64,000 nt of DNA from Castanea sativa. Lineage: Eukaryota; Streptophyta; Magnoliopsida; Fagales; Fagaceae. Location: assembly GCF_040712315.1 (NCBI RefSeq), contig NC_134023.1, positions 16,439,442 through 16,503,441 of the forward strand. Reading direction: 5' to 3'. The position numbers and the translations under genes were made by a program. This document shows, piece by piece, positions 59,151 to 64,000 of this stretch; position 1 is the stretch's first letter, and each line of letters starts with the position of its first letter. Below the pieces are notes generated by a model, which did not search any database, was not told where the DNA came from, and saw only the letters and a list, made by a program, of their open reading frames with translations.

Positions 59151-59699
59151 ACTATTTCGAGATTTGACAATTGATGAGCTCTTTAAGCAAAAACATAAAG
59201 ACGTGGGAAAAGATATAAGCACAAGTCTATGCATGTATCAAGACCAACAAGACTATTGACTAATCATTCATGACAAGCTTGAAGATCGATTTACAACAAT
59301 CACACATAGATTTCAAGATTTTTCCACAAAGATAGATGTGCATACAAAACAAGCTAGGCTCGTAAATGCACTACGCCATTAGTACGAAAGTACTAGGCCA
59401 AACTCACATGTGATATACACAACACAAGCGATCAAACTTTTTGAAGAATTTTCAATTTTTATGAGTTTTTGAATTTTTCAACACACTAAAAAACATAGCA
59501 AGAAAAGTAAGATCAACAAAAGCAAAAACAAAAAACAGCTAGCAAAAGAAACATACTATGAATCAGAAGCAATGACACAAGAAGATTTTGCAAGACATGA
59601 TACATGAACCTATGACCCTAAACATTGAAAGAATTAAATCATAGGCATAGGAAATAATCATGCATGGGTACCCTTCTTCACCCACACTTTTCGAGTGTT
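59151..59699 (-). other. Gag-only element 3' untranslated region
   Basis: About 550 bases between the gag stop and the polypurine tract, where several kilobases of pol would be expected. No coding frame; Lys/Asn-rich short frames only. Confidence 0.7.
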
Positions 59700-61608
59700 T
59701 TAGGTGAGAGCCTTGAATGGAGGTGCACGACCAACATAGCCTTCCAACCTCGAAGTGAAGCTAGCAAGGCATAGAGAGATGTTCTTCAGCATTTCCATGA
59801 TGTCTCCAATGAGATGCCCTTCATTTTCTTCCTTAGATTGTGTTCCCTTTGGTTTCTTCTTTAAATTTTCTTGGCCACGCATGGAATCAGTTTTCTTAAG
59901 TGCATGAAGCTTGAAACAGTTGGGTCTTATGTGCCTTTGAATGCCACAATGATGACACACATGCTTCACTTGAGGCCCCCTTTGATTTTTGGGTAATGAC
60001 TTCCCTTTATCTTTTGGTCTTACACCAATGGTTCTTTTCTCAGCAACAGGGGTCTCAGTCTCAAGCATCACTTCTTTAAGTTTCTTAACACTCTTGGTTG
60101 ATACGAACCTTACTTCCTTCTTCGGTTTGCTGCTGGAGCTTCTTTCTCCGGTATAACCCAAACTGGTCTTGTCATGTGAAGATTTTTGTGAGGACAACAC
60201 ATTGTTAAGTTTCTTGGTAGAGATACGCTCAATCTTGACATTAGCTTGGATTATTTCAAGCTCTAGAAACTTGATCTTAGAGTAAGCTTCAATTAGCTCT
60301 CCCTTGAGTCCTTCTACTTCCCATTTTGCCTCTTTAAGTTGCACAAGTTTATACTTATCCTCTTCTTCAATCTTCTTCATCTTTCTCACAACATGGTTCG
60401 CAACCTTGGCATATTTTCCACAATCGTCTAGCAAAGAATCATATGCTTCTTGAAAGTTGCTCTCTCATTCATTTTGGCATACATCTTCATCTTCCGATTC
60501 TTCAACTTCTTCACCCTCGGAATGCTCATCAAGTTCATTTACCAAATTGCATAAATCATCCTTAGATTCAACGGAGGTAATTTTCATGAAAGCCCTATAG
60601 TTTCCGTCACTATCACACTCTTCTTCCGTGTCTGAATTTGAGCTTTCGGAGTCGCTAAGAGTAGTGGCAAACACCTTACCCTTCCCTCTCAAGTAGTTGG
60701 GACATTCTTTCTTGATGTGTCCATGACCGTTGCTTTTAAAGCACACAACTCCTTAGGGGGATTGAGAGTCTTTCCTATCTTTCTTCTTGAACTTCTTTTT
60801 ACCACATTTGGATGATGAGAACTTTCCTTTACTAAAGGACTTCCCACTGTTCTTCTTCTTCAAAAATTTCCGGAAGTTCTTTGCAAGGAATGCTACTTCT
60901 TTTTCCACATCATCTTCTTTGGAAGAATCATCCATCCTCTCATTGATGGTTTTGAGTGTAAGTGATTTGCTTGGCTTATGAGAAGGCAGTCCAAGTTCAT
61001 ATGTTTGGAGAGATCCAATTAACTCTTAAATCTTAATCTCATCCAAATCTTTGCTTTCTTCTATAGCAGTAACCTTCACACGGTAGCTCTTCGGTAAGGA
61101 CCTTAAGATCTTTCTTTCCACCTTAGCATCCTCAATCTTTTCACCAAGATTGAGCTTGGCAATCACGATTTCGTTGAGCTTCCCTTAGAATGAATCAAAT
61201 GACTCATCGTCACTCATCTTAAGCTCTTCAAATTAAGTGGTAAGCATTTGGAGTTTTGTGTCCTTAACCTTCTTGGTACCTTCGTAGGTAGTCTCAAGAA
61301 TCGTCCAAGCTTCCTTGGCGGTCTTCACATGCGATATACTGTGAAATTCATCAGTAGACACCACAAAATATAGCGTTAATTGCTTTGCTATTGGCATTTG
61401 CCAAAGCAAGTGCTGCCTTGTCCCATTCGAACTTGGCTGTTGTGGGTCTAACATACCCATTCTCAATGGAATCCCATACGGATTCATCTATAGAACACAG
61501 AAATGCCCTCATACAGACTTTCCAAAAAGCATAGTTGCTCCCATCAAAGAATGGTGGAGCATTGAGAGATTGTGACCGATCCATCAAAAAAAGGGTCTTA
61601 GATCGCAC
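59700..61608 (-). pseudogene. Gag-type polyprotein of the gag-only element
   Basis: Starts MDRSQSLNAPPFFDGSNYAF (DUF4219/UBN2 type; the upstream in-frame ATG at 61608 is also possible). After a frameshift near 61375 it continues in one frame: EFHSISHVKTAKEAWTILET, a basic Lys/Ser stretch, zinc knuckle 1 (CFKSNGHGHIKKEC, near 60745, second Cys replaced by Ser), an acidic Glu/Asp region, a coiled coil near 60420-60220, and knuckle 2 (CHHCGIQRHIRPNC, near 59940). It ends FKALT at 59700. In-frame stops lie near 61233, 61184, 61026, 60750 and 60462. Gag packages element RNA; this copy cannot make the full protein. Confidence 0.88.
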
Positions 61609-61640
61609 TTAAGTAATGAAACCACAACAAGTGCACCCAC

Positions 61641-61651
61641 TCTAATACCAA
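61641..61651 (-). promoter_or_regulatory. Gag-only element primer binding site
   Basis: The minus strand reads TGGTATTAGAG just inside the LTR, one base different from the initiator tRNA-Met site TGGTATCAGAG. Confidence 0.85.
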
Positions 61652-61652
61652 T

Positions 61653-62723
61653 TGAAAGCTCGAATTTGTGTTAAAAACCACAAGAGTTGTTTAAACCCCA
61701 AATAAAAAGATTACGGCTCGGTTGATTTTACTCTAACTTAAACTAAGTGCGGAATAGAGTAAATGCAAGCGAACAAACAAAACAACTACTTTAAGCCATA
61801 TTCTTTAAAGCACAATAGTAAAAAGAAAGTTAAAAGAGTAGGGAAGAGAGATGCAAATACAAGATAACACTCCGATGTGTTATCGAAGAGGAAACCGAAA
61901 AACTCGGAGAAAAACCTCTCCGCCGCCCTCCAAGCGGTAAATTGATCCACTAGACAATACGTTGGGATATACAAATAGCAAAAGACCCTTCAAGCCTAGT
62001 CTACCCAGTGCACCTAAGCCCTCCAAGCTCCTACTCCAACAAGGCTTCTCGAAACCGTGTCTTGTCTAGCTTTCTGGATCCTGTAATGCGCCTGATTGCA
62101 TCCGCCAAAGCTTGGCTTCTTCCAATACTTCCCAGCAACACCAAAAACTCACTGGACACTCCATATAGGTGTGGTAAGTGTTTGGACTATCAACCTCTCA
62201 AGAATTTAGAAATGGAAATGTAAGAGTAGAGGAAAACCACAATGGATGGTATGTAGAATTGCGGGTATGACAATCTCACACTCTTAAAGGTTTGAGGCTA
62301 GAGTTTTCTCTTCTGAAAAACTCTCTACTCAATATGTAGGTAATGATGGTATATATAATGTGTATAAGGATGTAGTGGAGAAGATAAGACAAAATAGCAA
62401 AACAAACTGTTTCGCGGGTATCTCACGGGAAGGCCTTACCTGCGAGACACTCACGAAAACCAGCTGTCACCATCTGTCATGACTCTTCGCATTCCAGTCA
62501 TGTGCAAGGCACATGCATCACTTCGCGGGATGCTTAGTCGCGAGCTACCCATGAAAACTCTTTTATCTTCAAATGCTTGAGTCTTCAAACACACTCTCTC
62601 TCTATCACACAACATCTACAATTAAATCACACAATAAATACAGGGTATAAAAGATTGAATAAAATTACAATTAAATTTAGCACGGAATTAAAGTCAACAA
62701 AAAATAGTTGTAAATTACAACTT

Positions 62724-62727
<4 letters not shown>
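61653..62727 (-). repeat. Gag-only element, 5' LTR (element orientation)
   Basis: 1075 bases, partner of 58037-59137. The plus-strand start is TGAAAGCTCGAATTTGTG and the end is TACAACTTTACA. Confidence 0.93.
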
Positions 62728-62759
<32 letters not shown>

Positions 62760-62908
62760 CTTATTTTTAGGGTTGCAACCGAACACACAAATACGACTTT
62801 ATTTTTCCACAAAAAAAAAAAATTATATTGAAACAAACAAAGAGTAAGTTTTTTTTTTTTTTTTTAAGAAACAAAGAGCAAGATTTAGTAAAATCAGTAA
62901 GAATATTA

Positions 62909-62939
<31 letters not shown>

Positions 62940-63276
62940 TACTAGCCTCTAAGCACACGCTCGCATGTACTTAGAGGTTCTTTCTATTTTTTTGGAATAA
63001 GGTTAATATTTGTATTTATTATAATTTAGAAATATATTTTTTTTCAAACTAATAAAAATGATAAACTTTAGAGATAAGCAGTATCTGTAATTTCTTTTTT
63101 GAACGTAAATGGAAAAAAAATCCTAAATTTTAGAAATTCTCTTTTTGAATTTAAAATAAAATTTGTTATTTGAAATTTATGACCCTATTTCTAAATGAAG
63201 TTACCCTTCATTGATGAAGGTATTTTTGAACCACATAAAAGTCCAGTTAAAAAATGGGAATCTTTATATATATATG
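62728..63276. repeat. Microsatellites and repeat unit B; no gene
   Basis: (AT)n at 62728-62756, then unit B (62750-62900, see 57918), then an AT and AC microsatellite at about 62911-62938. From 62940 to 63276 the sequence is AT-rich without features. Confidence 0.7.
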
Positions 63277-63660
63277 GGTTGGGTTCAAATTACACCTGGT
63301 GTAACTCTAAGCAATGTTACACAACCCAATAACTTGTTATAGAATTCATATTTAGAAAATCTCACCATTAAATTACATATTCTATATGTTTTCAACATTC
63401 ATGCCAATTGGATGTTATTTACCATTTAATTCATAAACTCATCTTTTATGCATTATTTTAAACTACGAAAACTTGAATTTAATTAGTTAATTGATGACTT
63501 GGCTATTAATCTTTGATCACCTTGAAATTTTGCAAGCATGGAGAATATACGAAGATAGTGTTATCTAATAGTGGATTTATCAAAATTCGCATCCAATTAA
63601 AAAAAAATTGAATGGTATAACATTACTTAGAGTTACACTAGGTGTAACTTGAACTCAACT
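63277..63660. mobile_element. MITE with about 35-bp terminal inverted repeats
   Basis: Ends GGTTGGGTTCAAATTACACC and, inverted, AGTTGAGTTCAAGTTACACC, with the match running to GTGTAACTCTAAG. It lies in an AT microsatellite, so the target duplication cannot be defined. Interior phrases (CATCTTTTATGCATTATTTT and GTGGATTTATCAAAATTC) also occur inside the MITE at 13386, which suggests related families with different ends. Confidence 0.8.
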
Positions 63661-63664
63661 ATAT

Positions 63665-63806
63665 ATATATAACACCTTATTTTTAGAGTTGCAACCAAAC
63701 ACACAAATACAATTTAATTAGATTTTCCATAAAAATATTTTATATCGAAACAAACAAAACATAAGATTTAGCAAAATCAATAAGAGTGTTAATATATATG
63801 CTCTAA
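63665..63806 (+). repeat. Repeat segment unit C
   Basis: Third copy of the unit at 57918 and 62750, including AACACCTTATTTTTAGAG and AAGATTTAGCAAAATCAATA. Non-coding. Confidence 0.75.
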
Positions 63807-64000
63807 CTCCCAGCGGTATCCCCCGGAGACATTGCTAACTGTTTTACCACCTTAGGATCAATTCCTAAGCCTAATTATTCCTCTGTTTTAGCCTCTGCTT
63901 ATGATCCCTATGCTCTAACTCCTATTCACCAACCTGTCCAAACTATTTACCCAAGACAAGCCAATGCCTCCCAGTATGTTAAGAAACATTATTCCCAAAA
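63807..64000 (+). pseudogene. Coding-like fragment running off the right edge
   Basis: An open frame from 63807 to the window end, preceded by a TAA and without ATG: SPGDIANCFTTLGSIPKPNY then SSVLASAYDPYALTPIHQP and QASQ/Lys-Tyr-rich sequence. Proline/Gln/Ser-rich composition is typical of a linker in a gag or coat-like polyprotein. It may be the start of a retroelement or endogenous pararetrovirus lying mostly outside the window. The family is not established. Confidence 0.45.

Larger units (their letters stand above)
58037..62727 (-). mobile_element. Gag-only LTR retrotransposon (TR-GAG-like), pol absent
   Basis: LTRs at 58037-59137 and 61653-62727 flank an internal region of only about 2.5 kb on the minus strand. 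That region contains a primer binding site, a gag-type ORF with two zinc knuckles, a 3' UTR and a polypurine tract, but no protease, integrase or reverse transcriptase. It is flanked by TATAT (58032-58036 and 62728-62732) inside an AT microsatellite. The gag style (DUF4219/UBN2 start, CCHC, acidic region, coiled coil, second CCHC) is that of plant copia elements of the SIRE/Maximus type. Mobilisation would have needed proteins supplied in trans. Confidence 0.88.

Overview
This window is nuclear DNA from a flowering plant, most likely a woody eudicot. Three things point there: a spliced, AT-rich-intron gene for a plant-specific BOI/BRG-type RING protein, the plant-only retrotransposon lineages, and many AT and CT microsatellites. 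No tRNA, rRNA, CRISPR, operon or organelle gene was seen. A Fagales-like origin is only an impression. One gene in 64 kb looks functional; almost everything else is transposon or transposon debris.

Layout. 1-227: minus-strand coding-like fragment. 731-3925: 5'-truncated plant LINE (reverse transcriptase, zf-RVT, RNase H), broken by one frameshift and one nonsense codon. 4620-24510 and 37430-39260: copies of one ancestral non-coding segment (copy 1 from 4620, copy 2 from 17481, copy 3 from 22769, with shorter pieces at 15.6-15.9 kb and 38.7-39.3 kb). Each copy carries different insertions, and the other copies preserve the empty sites. Copy 1 holds a dead Ty1/copia element (6409-12223) and a hAT-type element (14302-15339). 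The 15.7 kb piece holds a second hAT-type element (15891-16662). Copy 2 has a Helitron-like end at 21.67 kb. Copy 3 holds a Mutator-like long-TIR element (24520-37429), itself interrupted by an 11.1-kb Ty3/gypsy Tat-lineage element (24574-35651), and is followed by a solo LTR of the same gypsy family (37918-38669). Copies 1-3 share a tRNA-derived SINE and a MITE; copies 2 and 3 share an antisense LINE tail.

39.7-57 kb is a gene-bearing interval with few transposons. It has one three-exon gene, 48758-50044, encoding a 360-residue RING E3 ligase of the BOI/BRG (S-RNase-binding-protein-like) family. Around it lie several local tandem duplications; one doubles the 3' untranslated region and its edge overlaps the stop codon. 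55.5-64 kb is transposon-rich again: small TIR elements, a gag-only LTR retrotransposon (58037-62727) that has lost all of pol, a MITE at 63277-63660, and a coding-like fragment running off the right edge.

No new multi-gene system is visible. The most informative material is the insertion stratigraphy with internal empty-site controls, the Tat element with its antisense ORF and satellite-like array, the long-TIR Mutator-like element with a GC-rich gene-like core, and three unidentified coding-like fragments that may belong to one retroelement or endogenous pararetrovirus family.
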